Position numbers and translations under genes: made by a program | Assembly: GCA_900542005.1 (NCBI GenBank) | Contig: UQLW01000014.1 | Coordinates: forward strand, 1 to 64,000 | Direction of reading: 5' to 3' | DNA length: 64,000 nucleotides | Source: an uncultured Eubacteriales bacterium | GTDB taxonomy: Bacteria; Bacillota; Clostridia; Christensenellales; UMGS416 | The notes under the pieces: generated by a model | Database searches by the model: none | The model's input: only the letters and a program-made list of their open reading frames with translations | What the model was told of the DNA's origin: nothing | In this document: one piece after another, positions 17,998 through 26,528 of the stretch | How the letters are laid out: every line of letters begins with the position of its first letter | Numbering within the stretch: the first letter of the stretch is position 1

Positions 17998-18015
17998 ATG
18001 TTAGTATACTAACAT
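17998..18015. promoter_or_regulatory. Perfect palindromic operator of the MarR regulator
   Basis: ATGTTAGTATACTAACAT is a perfect 18-bp inverted repeat. It overlaps the 3' end of the marR -10 box and the expected transcription start. A bound dimer would block RNA polymerase. MarR proteins typically bind palindromes of this size. Confidence 0.82.
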
Positions 18016-18042
18016 TATAGGCGCCTTTTCATCCTTTGTCAA
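18014..18042 (-). promoter_or_regulatory. Sigma-A promoter of marR
   Basis: A perfect consensus: -35 TTGACA (18037-18042), 17-bp spacer, -10 TATAAT (18014-18019). Such a strong promoter would need repression, which the adjoining palindrome can provide. Confidence 0.88.
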
Positions 18043-18056
18043 GGCAAATTTACCGT

Positions 18057-18314
18057 TTATCCAACATCTACCGCCGGCGCCTGGCCGCTGCAGAAGCGCA
18101 GGAGAAAGGCTTTAGCCGCAGCAGGGGATTCAAACCGCTTCGTCCGTCCGGTGATGTATTCCACCGCATCGTTCCAGGCCCACAGCGTATATCGCTCCGC
18201 CGGCAGGGCTGGCAGAATATCCGCTAAAAGCTCGATTTTTTCCGGATCGTGCAGATCGGATAGAAATATGCATCCCGCCTGATCAGCCAGCAGCTGCAAA
18301 AGCTCCTTTTCCAT
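18057..18314 (-). CDS. Small protein of unknown function (85 aa)
   Basis: Begins MEKELLQLLADQAGCIFLSD, with GGAGG placed upstream of the ATG at 18314; the frame extends further upstream but without a ribosome site. It has no signal or membrane segment and ends FCSGQAPAVDVG. The composition, with DLHDPEK and WNDAVEYITGR segments, suggests a small alpha/beta protein. I do not recognise the family. It lies alone between the marR promoter and the GerM-like gene, on the same strand as both. Confidence 0.6.
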   Translation of the reverse strand: MEKELLQLLADQAGCIFLSDLHDPEKIELLADILPALPAERYTLWAWNDAVEYITGRTKRFESPAAAKAFLLRFCSGQAPAVDVG

Positions 18315-18518
18315 GTCTTCCTCCTGGAGTAGAATGGCTGGATGATAAATTAGACAAAATTTGCCATAACCAGTATACTGAATAAGCAGGTGAAAGCATG
18401 CGAAAAGGGCGGCTATAGCGCTGATTTTGGCAGGGCTGGAACCTGGATGATATTTCCTACCATTTAAACCAAATCCACCCATAATTTTCCATTCCCTGCA
18501 GGCAAAGGCTATCGATGC

Positions 18519-18550
18519 AAAAAGCGCGCCGGATGCTTTTCCGGCGCGCT
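18519..18550 (-). terminator. Terminator of the GerM-like lipoprotein gene
   Basis: An 11-bp stem AGCGCGCCGGA/TCCGGCGCGCT (18523-18533 with 18540-18550) has a 6-nt loop and a TTTT tail on the minus strand, 22 nt after the stop. The following stretch 18315-18518 holds no gene that I can support. Confidence 0.85.
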
Positions 18551-18572
18551 ATGTATGCAAATTGCAGTTTGT

Positions 18573-19634
18573 TTAGGGCATGGTGTTAAGATACTCGCTG
18601 CCCGAGCCCGTTCCCAGCGTCGCCGCTACAGGCTCATAGGCCTCCCCTTCTACGGTGATGTTCACCTGCTTGACGCCCTCGATGCTGGTCAGCGCCAGGT
18701 TCATGCCCCGTACTGCCATCTGCTCGTTGGCCGGCAGGGCCGAGAGCGAGAGGAATTCCTCGGATACGTCCACCGTCGCCACACCGTCATCGGATACGTT
18801 GACGCTCAGCACCCGGCAGTTGGGAGGCAGCAGGCTGACAAGCTTTCCGGTGGGGCCGGGGTCCGTCATCGCCTGGGCGGCCGTCAGCGCCGTAATGTCC
18901 CCCGTCGTAACCCGCTTCACCGGCACCAGGAAGGAGCCCGTCTGGTTCGCAAAATACAGCTGGGTCTGCGCGTTGGCGGAGCTGGGCATGCCCATCGGGT
19001 CCATGTTTTCGAGCTTTTGATCGTAGATCTCCTTGATCTCCGTTCCCTGGGGCAGCTTGGAAACCTTCTGTCCATTGACCAGCACCTTCACCTGGTTGAC
19101 CGACTCAAACTCCATCAGCGTATTGACCACCGCCGCCAGCATGCAGCTTTCATCCTGGCTGCTGGCCAGCTGCTCGGCAAGCTGGATATCCACGCTTGCT
19201 ACGCCGCCTGCAATATCCAGGTCAATCTGGCTTCCTTCGGGGATCGGCGCTTCCACGCCCCGGGCTGCCAGTGCCTGCTGGTCCTCCTCGCTGGCCACAA
19301 GCTTCATCAGCGCGGCCTTAGCGATGCCTTCGGTATAGGGGATCTCCCGCATAACGGGCACCACATAGCCGCTGGCGTCCTGATAATAGAGCACGGTGGA
19401 TACCTTTTTCTGGGTGCTTTCCGCGGCGGTTGTCGTTTCCGTCTCTCCCCCTTGGGCCGGCGTGGTCGCCGTCGGATCCAGCGCAGTCGGTACGGGCGTG
19501 GCCAGACCGGCCACGGGGACCACTTCCGTAGGCGCTTCCGGCAATGCGGGACCATTTTTCGAGCATCCAGCGCCGGTCAGCGCCAGAGCCCCCGCCAGGC
19601 AAAGGGTCGCAATAAGATGTATACGGCGTTTCAT
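18573..19634 (-). CDS. GerM-like lipoprotein with two GerMN domains
   Basis: 353 aa. An N-terminal lipoprotein signal ends at C24 (TGAGC). A Thr/Ala/Pro-rich linker extends to about residue 75. Two copies of a GerMN-type domain follow (about 80-215 and 225-345), each ending in a hydrophobic L-x-E/Y-x-G-V-x-x-V pattern (LMEFESVNQVKV, LTSIEGVKQVNI). GerM is needed for sporulation and germination in Bacillus, where it bridges the coat-side membrane complex. Sporulation genes elsewhere in the window make that role plausible here. It is divergent from rqcH. Confidence 0.85.
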   Translation of the reverse strand: MKRRIHLIATLCLAGALALTGAGCSKNGPALPEAPTEVVPVAGLATPVPTALDPTATTPAQGGETETTTAAESTQKKVSTVLYYQDASGYVVPVMREIPYTEGIAKAALMKLVASEEDQQALAARGVEAPIPEGSQIDLDIAGGVASVDIQLAEQLASSQDESCMLAAVVNTLMEFESVNQVKVLVNGQKVSKLPQGTEIKEIYDQKLENMDPMGMPSSANAQTQLYFANQTGSFLVPVKRVTTGDITALTAAQAMTDPGPTGKLVSLLPPNCRVLSVNVSDDGVATVDVSEEFLSLSALPANEQMAVRGMNLALTSIEGVKQVNITVEGEAYEPVAATLGTGSGSEYLNTMP

Positions 19635-19714
19635 ATCCCATGACCTCCTCGATAAGTCTTACAGGCACATCCTATGCCCCTGTCCTTCCCCATATGATCT
19701 TCCCTGCAAAAACT

Positions 19715-19743
19715 TTGCGTTCCTCCGTCACATCATGTATACT
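19715..19743 (+). promoter_or_regulatory. Predicted promoter of rqcH
   Basis: A -35 TTGCGT (19715-19720) and a -10 TATACT (19738-19743) with a 17-bp spacer, 39 bp upstream of the ATG. Confidence 0.65.
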
Positions 19744-19782
19744 GTCCTCATAGTCTAATCACTTGAGAGGATGTGACCCCCA

Positions 19783-21555
19783 ATGCCCCTGGATGGGATG
19801 TCCCTGCGCGCGCTGGCCCGGGAGCTCAACGAGCTGCTGGCCGGCGGCCGCGTTGAAAAGGTACTGCAGCCGGAAAAGGATGAGATCCACCTCATTATCC
19901 GGAGCCAATATAAAAACCACCGCTTGGTCATGTCGGCTTCTGCCAACCATCCGCGGGTGCTCGTCACCGCGCAGAGCAAGGCAAATCCGCTGCAGGCCCC
20001 TATGTTCTGCATGCTGCTGCGCAAGCGGCTCTCCGGCGCGGCCGTGCTCTCCGTCACCCAGCCCGGCATGGAGCGCATTCTGGAGATACGCCTCTCGGCA
20101 TCCGATGAGCTGGGCGTCCGGGACGAGCTGACCCTGCGGGCCGAGCTGATGGGCCGCCACAGCAATATCCTGCTGACGGACAGCTCCGGCCGGATCGTGG
20201 ACTGTATCAAGCACATTACCGAGGAGAAAAGCCGCGTGCGCGAAACGCTGCCCGGCCTGCCCTATGCCTATCCGCCCGCCCAGGACAAGCGCAATCCCCT
20301 GGAGCTTGATCCGTCCGCCTTTGAGGCGCTGCTGGCGGCGCCGCTGGATAAGGCAGTCTCCAAGCATTTGGCCGATTCGCTGGCCGGCTTGGCCCTGCCC
20401 ACGGCGCGCGCCCTGGCCCTGGGCGCGCTGGAGGACGGCGATATGCCCCTTCAGGCCCTCAGCGCTTCCCAGCGGGCGGGCCTGGCCGCTCATCTTGCGG
20501 ACAGCTTTGCCCGGTTGGCCGCAGGGGCGCTGTTGCCCGTACTGGTACAATCCGGCGACGGAGCGCCGGAGGATTTCGCGCCCTTCCCGCTGCCGCTGTA
20601 TCCTGCCCTCTGGCAGCATCCCCGGGACACCCTCAGCGCCGCTATGGACGAATACTACCAGCGGCGGGATCTGGCCGAACGCATGGCCCAGCGCACATCC
20701 AACATGGTGCACGTCGTCCGCCAGAACCTGCAGCGGTGCCAGCGCAAGCTGGCCAAGCAGCAGGAGTCCCTTGACAATGTGGAAAATATGGATACCTTCC
20801 GCCTCTATGGCGAGCTGCTCACCGTGCATCAGCAGCGGGTGAGAAAGGGCATGACCTCCATTTCATTGGAGAATTACTATGATCCCGAGGGCGGGACGGT
20901 TTCCATTCCGCTGGATCCCGCCCGTTCAGCTATGGAGAACGCCCAGGCCTTCTATACCAAATACCGCAAGGCCCAGGTAGCCTCCAGGCTCGTTCACCGC
21001 CAGATCGAGGAAAACGAGGAAGAAATCCGGTATCTAAGCGATCTGGAGCTGAGCCTTGCCCAGTGCGGCAGCGAGGCTGAGGTGCAGGAGATCCATGACG
21101 AGCTGGTCAAGGCCGGATACCTCAGGCCCGGCAAGGTGAAGGGCGCCAAGCAGCTTCCGCCCTCCAAGCCGCTGCGCTTTCTCTCCTCGGAGGGCTACGA
21201 AATCTATGTGGGCCGCAACAACCAGCAGAACGACCAGCTGACGCTGCGCACCGCCCGCAGGGACGATATGTGGCTGCACACGCAAAAAATTCCCGGCTCC
21301 CACGTCATTATCCGCGCCCGGGATGGGGAAATCTCCGCGCAAGCCCTGAGCGAAGCGGCGCTGCTGGCGGCCCACTTTTCCAAGGCTTCCGCCTCCTCCC
21401 AGGTTCCGGTGGATTTCACCCGGCGCGCCCATGTGAAAAAGCCCGCCGGCGCCAAGCCTGGCTTCGTGGTCTACACGCCCCATCAAACCCTGTACGTCAC
21501 GCCCCAGGGCGAACGCATGGAGGCTATTCTGGCAAGGCAGGTGACCGAGTCATGA
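19783..21555 (+). CDS. rqcH: NFACT-family ribosome quality-control protein RqcH
   Basis: 590 aa, the size of bacterial NFACT proteins. The N-terminal NFACT-N region begins MPLDGMSLRALARELNELL. A coiled-coil segment covers about residues 290-440, and the C-terminal NFACT-R domain includes WLHTQKIPGSHVIIRA. In Bacillus subtilis RqcH binds stalled 50S subunits and adds alanine tails to the nascent chain. Some homologues were first named as fibronectin-binding proteins. The stop overlaps the start of the acetyltransferase gene by ATGA. Confidence 0.93.
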   Translation: MPLDGMSLRALARELNELLAGGRVEKVLQPEKDEIHLIIRSQYKNHRLVMSASANHPRVLVTAQSKANPLQAPMFCMLLRKRLSGAAVLSVTQPGMERILEIRLSASDELGVRDELTLRAELMGRHSNILLTDSSGRIVDCIKHITEEKSRVRETLPGLPYAYPPAQDKRNPLELDPSAFEALLAAPLDKAVSKHLADSLAGLALPTARALALGALEDGDMPLQALSASQRAGLAAHLADSFARLAAGALLPVLVQSGDGAPEDFAPFPLPLYPALWQHPRDTLSAAMDEYYQRRDLAERMAQRTSNMVHVVRQNLQRCQRKLAKQQESLDNVENMDTFRLYGELLTVHQQRVRKGMTSISLENYYDPEGGTVSIPLDPARSAMENAQAFYTKYRKAQVASRLVHRQIEENEEEIRYLSDLELSLAQCGSEAEVQEIHDELVKAGYLRPGKVKGAKQLPPSKPLRFLSSEGYEIYVGRNNQQNDQLTLRTARRDDMWLHTQKIPGSHVIIRARDGEISAQALSEAALLAAHFSKASASSQVPVDFTRRAHVKKPAGAKPGFVVYTPHQTLYVTPQGERMEAILARQVTES

Positions 21556-22094
21556 CAAAGCCCGTATTCCCCCGGGGGATGGGCCGCCCCATTGCGGCCT
21601 TCCGGCAGGCCGATCCTGCCGATCTTCCGGCCATGCTGGCCGTCATTGCCGACGCTCAGCTGGCTTTGCGGCAGCAGGGGGTCGATCAGTGGCAAAACGG
21701 CTACCCCAATGAGGCGGCGCTATCCGAAGATATCGCTGCCGGCGGCGCTTATGTGCTGCTGCGCGACAGCCTCGTCATTGCAACCATGGCGCTCCTGCCC
21801 GGCCCCGAGCCCACCTACCGGGTCATCGACGGCCGTTGGCTGACCGGGGGGCCCTACTGCGTTATCCATCGCCTGGCCGTGCATTCGCACTTTAAGGGCG
21901 CAGGCGCCGCCGCCCGGATGCTGCAGGAGGCGGAGGCGCTCTGCCGCCTGCAGCGCGTTCCCTCGCTGCGGGTGGATACCCACCATGACAACCGGCCGAT
22001 GCGGCGCTTTCTTGAAAAGAACGGCTTCCTCGCCTGCGGCGATATCCGCTTGGCCGACGGGGCTCCAAGGCTCGCCTTTGAAAAGGTGCTGTAG
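21552..22094 (+). CDS. GNAT-family N-acetyltransferase
   Basis: 180 aa. The GNAT core includes the acetyl-CoA loop (HFKGAGAAARMLQEAE, a Q/RxxGxG/A pattern) and the C-terminal FLEKNGF. It is translationally coupled to rqcH by the ATGA overlap and followed by a terminator at 22112. Acceptor unknown. Confidence 0.82.
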   Translation: MTKPVFPRGMGRPIAAFRQADPADLPAMLAVIADAQLALRQQGVDQWQNGYPNEAALSEDIAAGGAYVLLRDSLVIATMALLPGPEPTYRVIDGRWLTGGPYCVIHRLAVHSHFKGAGAAARMLQEAEALCRLQRVPSLRVDTHHDNRPMRRFLEKNGFLACGDIRLADGAPRLAFEKVL

Positions 22095-22111
22095 CGCTTT
22101 CCGCTTGGATC

Positions 22112-22142
22112 AAAAAACCGGTTCGTTTGAACCGGTTTTTTT
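22112..22142 (+). terminator. Bidirectional terminator after the rqcH operon
   Basis: AAAAAACCGGTTC/GAACCGGTTTTTT hairpin with a 4-nt loop and T tails on both strands. It can serve the rqcH operon (plus) and the HD/FAD operon (minus) that converge here. Confidence 0.9.
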
Positions 22143-22179
22143 GTTGGATCCCATTTTCTGTTTTCAGGCGCTGAGCGCC

Positions 22180-22758
22180 TTATGCCTCCCCGTGGGGCTC
22201 CGCTTCCTCAATCTTTCGCCGGGTCCATCGGTCAATCTCCGCCTTCAGCAGGGTGAGATAGGGCGAAAAGGCCACCTTATCGGCGCCGTAGGTCAGCTGC
22301 AGGTCGTATTCCAGCGGGAGCCAGGTGGCGATGTCCGACTCATTATGCTGGATTACAGCCTCAAGGTTGTCCAGCGCCTTATAAATCTTTGCTTCCAGGG
22401 ACTGCATGGCCTGCATCTCGCAAAAGAGGGCTGCCAGCTCCTCGCCATAGGGCTCGGGGAGGCCCGCAACCCATGCTTCAAGGGCCGCCTCCTCTGCCTC
22501 TCTGTGGCCCTCGTGCTTTTCAAAGGCCGGAATATCCCCGGTAAAGGCCTCACCCAGATCGTGGATAAGGCACATGCGGATCACCTTGTCCATATCCGCC
22601 TGCTCAAAGGTATCCCGCAGCAGCATGGCCATCAGCGCCAGACGCCAGCTATGCTCGGCCACGCTCTCCCGCCGTCCATTGGAGGTATAGCAGTGGCGGG
22701 TCTGGCATTTGAGCTTTTCCGCTACGGATAAGATAGCCAGCAGCGTTTCAGGGTTCAT
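22180..22758 (-). CDS. HD-domain hydrolase (YfbR/5'-nucleotidase-like)
   Basis: 192 aa. The metal-binding residues appear as H36 in ESVAEHSW, the pair HD in LIHDLGEAFTGD, and a later Asp in KALDNLEA. This is the YfbR-like/HDDC2 group, whose known members dephosphorylate deoxynucleoside monophosphates. The start ATG overlaps the stop of the FAD oxidoreductase. Substrate not proven. Confidence 0.85.
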   Translation of the reverse strand: MNPETLLAILSVAEKLKCQTRHCYTSNGRRESVAEHSWRLALMAMLLRDTFEQADMDKVIRMCLIHDLGEAFTGDIPAFEKHEGHREAEEAALEAWVAGLPEPYGEELAALFCEMQAMQSLEAKIYKALDNLEAVIQHNESDIATWLPLEYDLQLTYGADKVAFSPYLTLLKAEIDRWTRRKIEEAEPHGEA

Positions 22759-24326
22759 CGCGCGGCGCTCCCTTTCTCCTCATGATAGGCCTGCTCCGTA
22801 TTGACCTGCCAGATATTGGCCTTATCCTGCCGGCCGCTTATGATATTGCGCACCGCTTCAAAGGCCGTCGCCATGGAATGATCCATGTTGTTATAGCGGT
22901 GCTGGCCGTTGCGCCCGATGCAATAGAGGTTTTCAAAGCCATTGAGGTAGCCGATCAGGGTATCGATCTGTTCGTAGGTATCAAAATATGCCGGATAGGC
23001 CTTCTTTACCCGCTCCAGATGGGCGTCCAGCACATCCTCTGCGGAGGACAGCACGCCCATTTTCACCAATTCACCGGCGGCAAAGCCAGCCCAGGCCCCT
23101 TCGTCCATGCGCCAATATTCGTCGCCTTCGGCGCAGAAGTATTCCAGCCCCAGCCATACCGTCTCCCGGGGATTGGCGACCAGGTAGGGCGACCAGTTGT
23201 TAAAAACCTGAATCCGGCCCAGCTTCACCGAAGTATCCTGCACATAGATCCAATTGTCCGGGGGCAAATCCTGCAGCGTCCGGATTGCGGTTTGGTTTTT
23301 TAGCTTCAGCTTCTTCACCAGCAGGCCTACCGTCACAAAATCCCGGTACGGCAGCCCCCTGGCGATCGCCTGCACCGCTTCCGGCACCCCGTTCATCCCC
23401 GCGATCAGATCCTTCAGCGGCATAGAGGATATCACCACATCCGCCTGTTCAACAGCCTGCCGCCCGCCGCAGCAGTAGGTCACGCTTTCCGCCCTTCCCC
23501 CGCGGCAGGTCACGCCGGTTACGCGGCAGCCCAGGCGAAGCTGGCCGCCCGCCTCTGTAAACCGTCTCGCCGCCTCCTCCCAAAGCTGGCCCGGGCCTAA
23601 CTTGGGGTAGGAAAAGGCTTCGATCAGCGAGGTTTCCACCTGTCTGGGATCCCGCTTCCCTCCCGGGCGCAGCTTGCTGGCTATATCCCGCAAAATGGCT
23701 GTCACGGAGAGCCCCTTTACCCGCTGCGCGCCCCAGGCGGCGGAAATCGCCCGCGGATGCCGCCCCCACAGCTTTTCGGTATAGCCCTCAAAGAACATGG
23801 CGTACAGCTTGCGCCCAAAGCGGTTGATATAAAAATCCTCCAGGGAGGTTTCCGGCCGCTTCCGCGCCGCGGCGGCCAGATAGCTGGCGCCAGCCTGCAG
23901 CGTGGCTCCGAGGCCCATGTTTTTCAGCGTGGCGGCGTTAAGCTTTACCGGATAGTCAAAGAATTTCTGCCGGTAATAGATCCGGGAAACCCGGCGGCGG
24001 GTCAGCATCACCGCATCCTCCCGCTCGGGATCAGGCCCCTGGGCGGACAGCGGCACGCTGCGCCCCAGCAGCCGGTCGTCATAGGCCGGCGCGCCCTGCC
24101 GGGGCAGCAGCTGCTCCCACCAGCGCGTCACCGCTTCGTCCTTGGAAAAGAAGCGATGGCCGCCGATATCCATCCGGTTTCCATGATAGCGCACCGTGCG
24201 GGAAATCCCCCCGACCGTCTCCGTCTCCTCCAAAAGGATAACCTCGTATTCCTTGGAGGCGCGCATCAGCTCAAGGCCCGCCGTCAATCCCGCCGGGCCT
24301 GCTCCGATGATGATTACCTTCTTCAT
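22755..24326 (-). CDS. FAD-dependent amine-oxidase/UDP-galactopyranose-mutase-like protein
   Basis: 523 aa. N-terminal FAD-binding motif VIIIGAGPAGLTAGLEL, then LEETETVGGISRTV (the NAD(P)/FAD GG doublet). The C-terminal FAD-binding stretch is NLYCIGRNGQHRYNNMDHSM. The family (COG1232/COG3349-like) includes UDP-galactopyranose mutases and protoporphyrinogen oxidases; the FFEGYTEKLWG segment resembles glycan-linked members. Its substrate may be a nucleotide sugar. The ATG at 24326 lies closer to the conserved start than the in-frame ATG at 24350. It overlaps the HD gene by 4 nt. Confidence 0.8.
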   Translation of the reverse strand: MKKVIIIGAGPAGLTAGLELMRASKEYEVILLEETETVGGISRTVRYHGNRMDIGGHRFFSKDEAVTRWWEQLLPRQGAPAYDDRLLGRSVPLSAQGPDPEREDAVMLTRRRVSRIYYRQKFFDYPVKLNAATLKNMGLGATLQAGASYLAAAARKRPETSLEDFYINRFGRKLYAMFFEGYTEKLWGRHPRAISAAWGAQRVKGLSVTAILRDIASKLRPGGKRDPRQVETSLIEAFSYPKLGPGQLWEEAARRFTEAGGQLRLGCRVTGVTCRGGRAESVTYCCGGRQAVEQADVVISSMPLKDLIAGMNGVPEAVQAIARGLPYRDFVTVGLLVKKLKLKNQTAIRTLQDLPPDNWIYVQDTSVKLGRIQVFNNWSPYLVANPRETVWLGLEYFCAEGDEYWRMDEGAWAGFAAGELVKMGVLSSAEDVLDAHLERVKKAYPAYFDTYEQIDTLIGYLNGFENLYCIGRNGQHRYNNMDHSMATAFEAVRNIISGRQDKANIWQVNTEQAYHEEKGSAAR

Positions 24327-24429
24327 TTTTGCCTTCACCTGGCCTTTCATCTTAGGCCATCATCGTTGCATCCGGCCGTACGGGACTATTGTACCCGATT
24401 TGTCCAGCCCAGGCAAGGGAGGCTTTCCC

Positions 24430-25077
24430 CTATAGCAGCGCCCGCGCCTCCTCCAGGCTGGCAAGGTAGGCGTCCGCCATGCCGATGATCCGGTCCCGAT
24501 CCGCCGCGGCGTGCTCGTCATATACGCCCACCGCCCAAAATCCGCCGGCCTTGGCTCCGGCAATCCCGGCAGCCAGATCCTCAAATACCGCGCATACGCC
24601 AGGTTCCAGCCCCAGCTTCTCCGCCGCCCGCAGATAGATATCGGGAAAGCCCTTGCCCCGGGCCACCTCCTTCAGGGTGGTGAAGGCGTCAAAAAGATGA
24701 TAGACGCCGCTGCGCTTCAGCGCCGGGATAAAAAGCTCCTCGCTGGAGGCCGTCGCCACCGCCAGCTTCACCCCGCTGCGCTTCAGCCATTCCAGGTAGG
24801 CGCCGGCTCCCGCCTTCAGCGGCACCCTGTGCGCATAGGCGTCCCGGGCCATGCCGCTCCATTCCTCCATCAGCGCCTCCGGCGTCTCCGGCAGCGCAAA
24901 GCGCTCGATCGTATAAACCGCCGCCGCCGGAAAGGACAATGCCGCCACCTTATCCATATAATCGGGCGGCACAGGGATACCCCGCCGGCCCAGGAACGCC
25001 CGGTCAATGTCCTCCCACACGCCCATGGAATCCAGCAGCGTCCCATCCAGGTCAAAAATCGCCCCTTGAAACTGCAT
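24430..25077 (-). CDS. HAD-superfamily phosphatase at the end of the thiamine operon
   Basis: 215 aa, beta-phosphoglucomutase-like HAD fold. Nucleophile and acid D9 and D11 in FDLDGTLLDS; motif II in VATASS; motif III/IV in FEDLAAGIAGAKAGG. A cap domain lies between residues 15 and 80. It starts directly after the thiE stop, as the fifth gene behind the TPP riboswitch. A role in thiamine-phosphate or pyrimidine-phosphate dephosphorylation is therefore attractive, but it is inference from position only. Other HAD phosphatases would look alike. Confidence 0.8.
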   Translation of the reverse strand: MQFQGAIFDLDGTLLDSMGVWEDIDRAFLGRRGIPVPPDYMDKVAALSFPAAAVYTIERFALPETPEALMEEWSGMARDAYAHRVPLKAGAGAYLEWLKRSGVKLAVATASSEELFIPALKRSGVYHLFDAFTTLKEVARGKGFPDIYLRAAEKLGLEPGVCAVFEDLAAGIAGAKAGGFWAVGVYDEHAAADRDRIIGMADAYLASLEEARALL

Positions 25078-25707
25078 CTATCCCTCCTTGAACCGCTCTA
25101 CCAGCTCCCGGGCCGCCGCCCGAATATCCTGCTGCGCCACCACCGCTGAAACCACCGCCAGGCCGTCGATGCCCATGCCCCTGAAGGGCTCCAGCGTATC
25201 GCGGTTGATCCCGCCGATGACCACGATCGGGATCTGAACGGCCCCACGGATCGCCCGAAGCGTCTCCATGCTGACCACTTGGGCGTCTGTTTTGGTGGAT
25301 GTGGCGTACATCGCCCCCACGCCCAGATAGTCGGCGCCGTTTTCCTGGGCCTCCAGAGCCTCCTCCAGGGAGCGGGCCGAAACGCCCAGGATCCTGTCCG
25401 GCCCCAGCAGCCGCCGTACTTGGCACGCCGGCAGGTCGCTCTGCCCTACATGCACGCCGTCGGCCCCGGCGGCCAGGCAGATATCCACCCGGTCATTGAT
25501 GATCAGCGGCACGCCGCGGCGGGCGGTGATCCCCTTGACCCGCAGCGCCAGCTCATAGAAGTCACGGGATGAGCATTGCTTTTCCCGCAGCTGAATCACT
25601 GTGCAGCCCCCGTCGATGGCCAACTCCACCGACTCCTCCACCGTATCCGTAGTCATCAGCCCGCGGTCGGTGCATAGGTAGAGGGTATAATCCACCTTAG
25701 GCTTCAT
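25078..25707 (-). CDS. thiE: Thiamine-phosphate synthase
   Basis: Joins HMP-pyrophosphate and the thiazole phosphate to thiamine monophosphate. 209 aa. Visible motifs: IQLREK, INDRVDICLAAGADGVHVGQSD, and VSAR, the phosphate and pyrophosphate sites. The ATG at 25707 is taken as the start because it begins the conserved domain and overlaps the thiM end by 11 nt. The longer in-frame extension is only a shadow of thiM. Confidence 0.95.
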   Translation of the reverse strand: MKPKVDYTLYLCTDRGLMTTDTVEESVELAIDGGCTVIQLREKQCSSRDFYELALRVKGITARRGVPLIINDRVDICLAAGADGVHVGQSDLPACQVRRLLGPDRILGVSARSLEEALEAQENGADYLGVGAMYATSTKTDAQVVSMETLRAIRGAVQIPIVVIGGINRDTLEPFRGMGIDGLAVVSAVVAQQDIRAAARELVERFKEG

Positions 25708-26512
25708 CGATCTTCCCCCTTTGCACCAGCAGGGCTCCATCCATGCGGCTGAGCGCGTCCAGGATGGCCATGTGGAAGCTGCCCGTCCCCCTGGACCCGG
25801 CCAGCTCAAAGGCGATTTCACCGGCGATCCCCATGGAGGCTACCCCGGCCACTGCCGCAAGGAAAGCGTCCCCGCCGGCCCCCGCGCAGGCGCCTACCAG
25901 CGCCGTTGTCATGCATCCGGTGCCCGTCACCCGTGAAAGCATCCGGTGCCCGTTATGGATGCGGGCTACCCGTCCGCCATCGGTTATCACATCCACAGCG
26001 CCGGTGATGGCCACCGTGCAGTTCAGCCTCCGGGCCGCGGCCAGCGCCACCATTTCCGGATCCTTGCCGGCGTCCGCTTCGGAAACATCCACGCCCTTGG
26101 CTGCAGCCTGCAGCCCCGCCACAAAGGCGATCTCCGAGAGGTTGCCCCGCAGCACGGTGAGCTTCACCTCCCGCAGAAGCTGCTCCGTCGCCTCATTGCG
26201 CAGCCTGGAGGCGCCTGCGCCCACAGGATCCAATACGACGGGGATGTCCAGGGCATTGGCCCGCCTGCCTGCGTCCAGCATGGAGGCGAGGGTGCGGCTG
26301 TTCAGCGTGCCGATGTTCACCACGAGCGCCGCAGACATGGCGGTAATATCCGCCGCCTCTGCTATGTCATCGGCCATAATGGGCGATGCGCCCAGGGCCA
26401 GCACTGCGTTAGCTACGTCGTTTACCGTTACATAGTTGGTAATATTGTGGATCAAGGGGCACTGTGTCCGCACCCGGCCCAGTACCTCGCCTGCTTTTTG
26501 GGTCAGCGTCAT
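25697..26512 (-). CDS. thiM: Hydroxyethylthiazole kinase
   Basis: Phosphorylates salvaged 4-methyl-5-(2-hydroxyethyl)thiazole. 271 aa. HNITNYVTVNDVANAVLALG near the N-terminus is the substrate region; TGTGCMTTAL near residue 195 is the ATP-phosphate loop with the catalytic Cys/Gly turn. No thiazole-synthesis genes (thiG, thiS, thiF, thiH) are in this operon, which fits thiazole salvage rather than synthesis at this locus. Confidence 0.95.
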   Translation of the reverse strand: MTLTQKAGEVLGRVRTQCPLIHNITNYVTVNDVANAVLALGASPIMADDIAEAADITAMSAALVVNIGTLNSRTLASMLDAGRRANALDIPVVLDPVGAGASRLRNEATEQLLREVKLTVLRGNLSEIAFVAGLQAAAKGVDVSEADAGKDPEMVALAAARRLNCTVAITGAVDVITDGGRVARIHNGHRMLSRVTGTGCMTTALVGACAGAGGDAFLAAVAGVASMGIAGEIAFELAGSRGTGSFHMAILDALSRMDGALLVQRGKIDEA

Positions 26513-26528
26513 TTTGCGTCTTTCCTTT

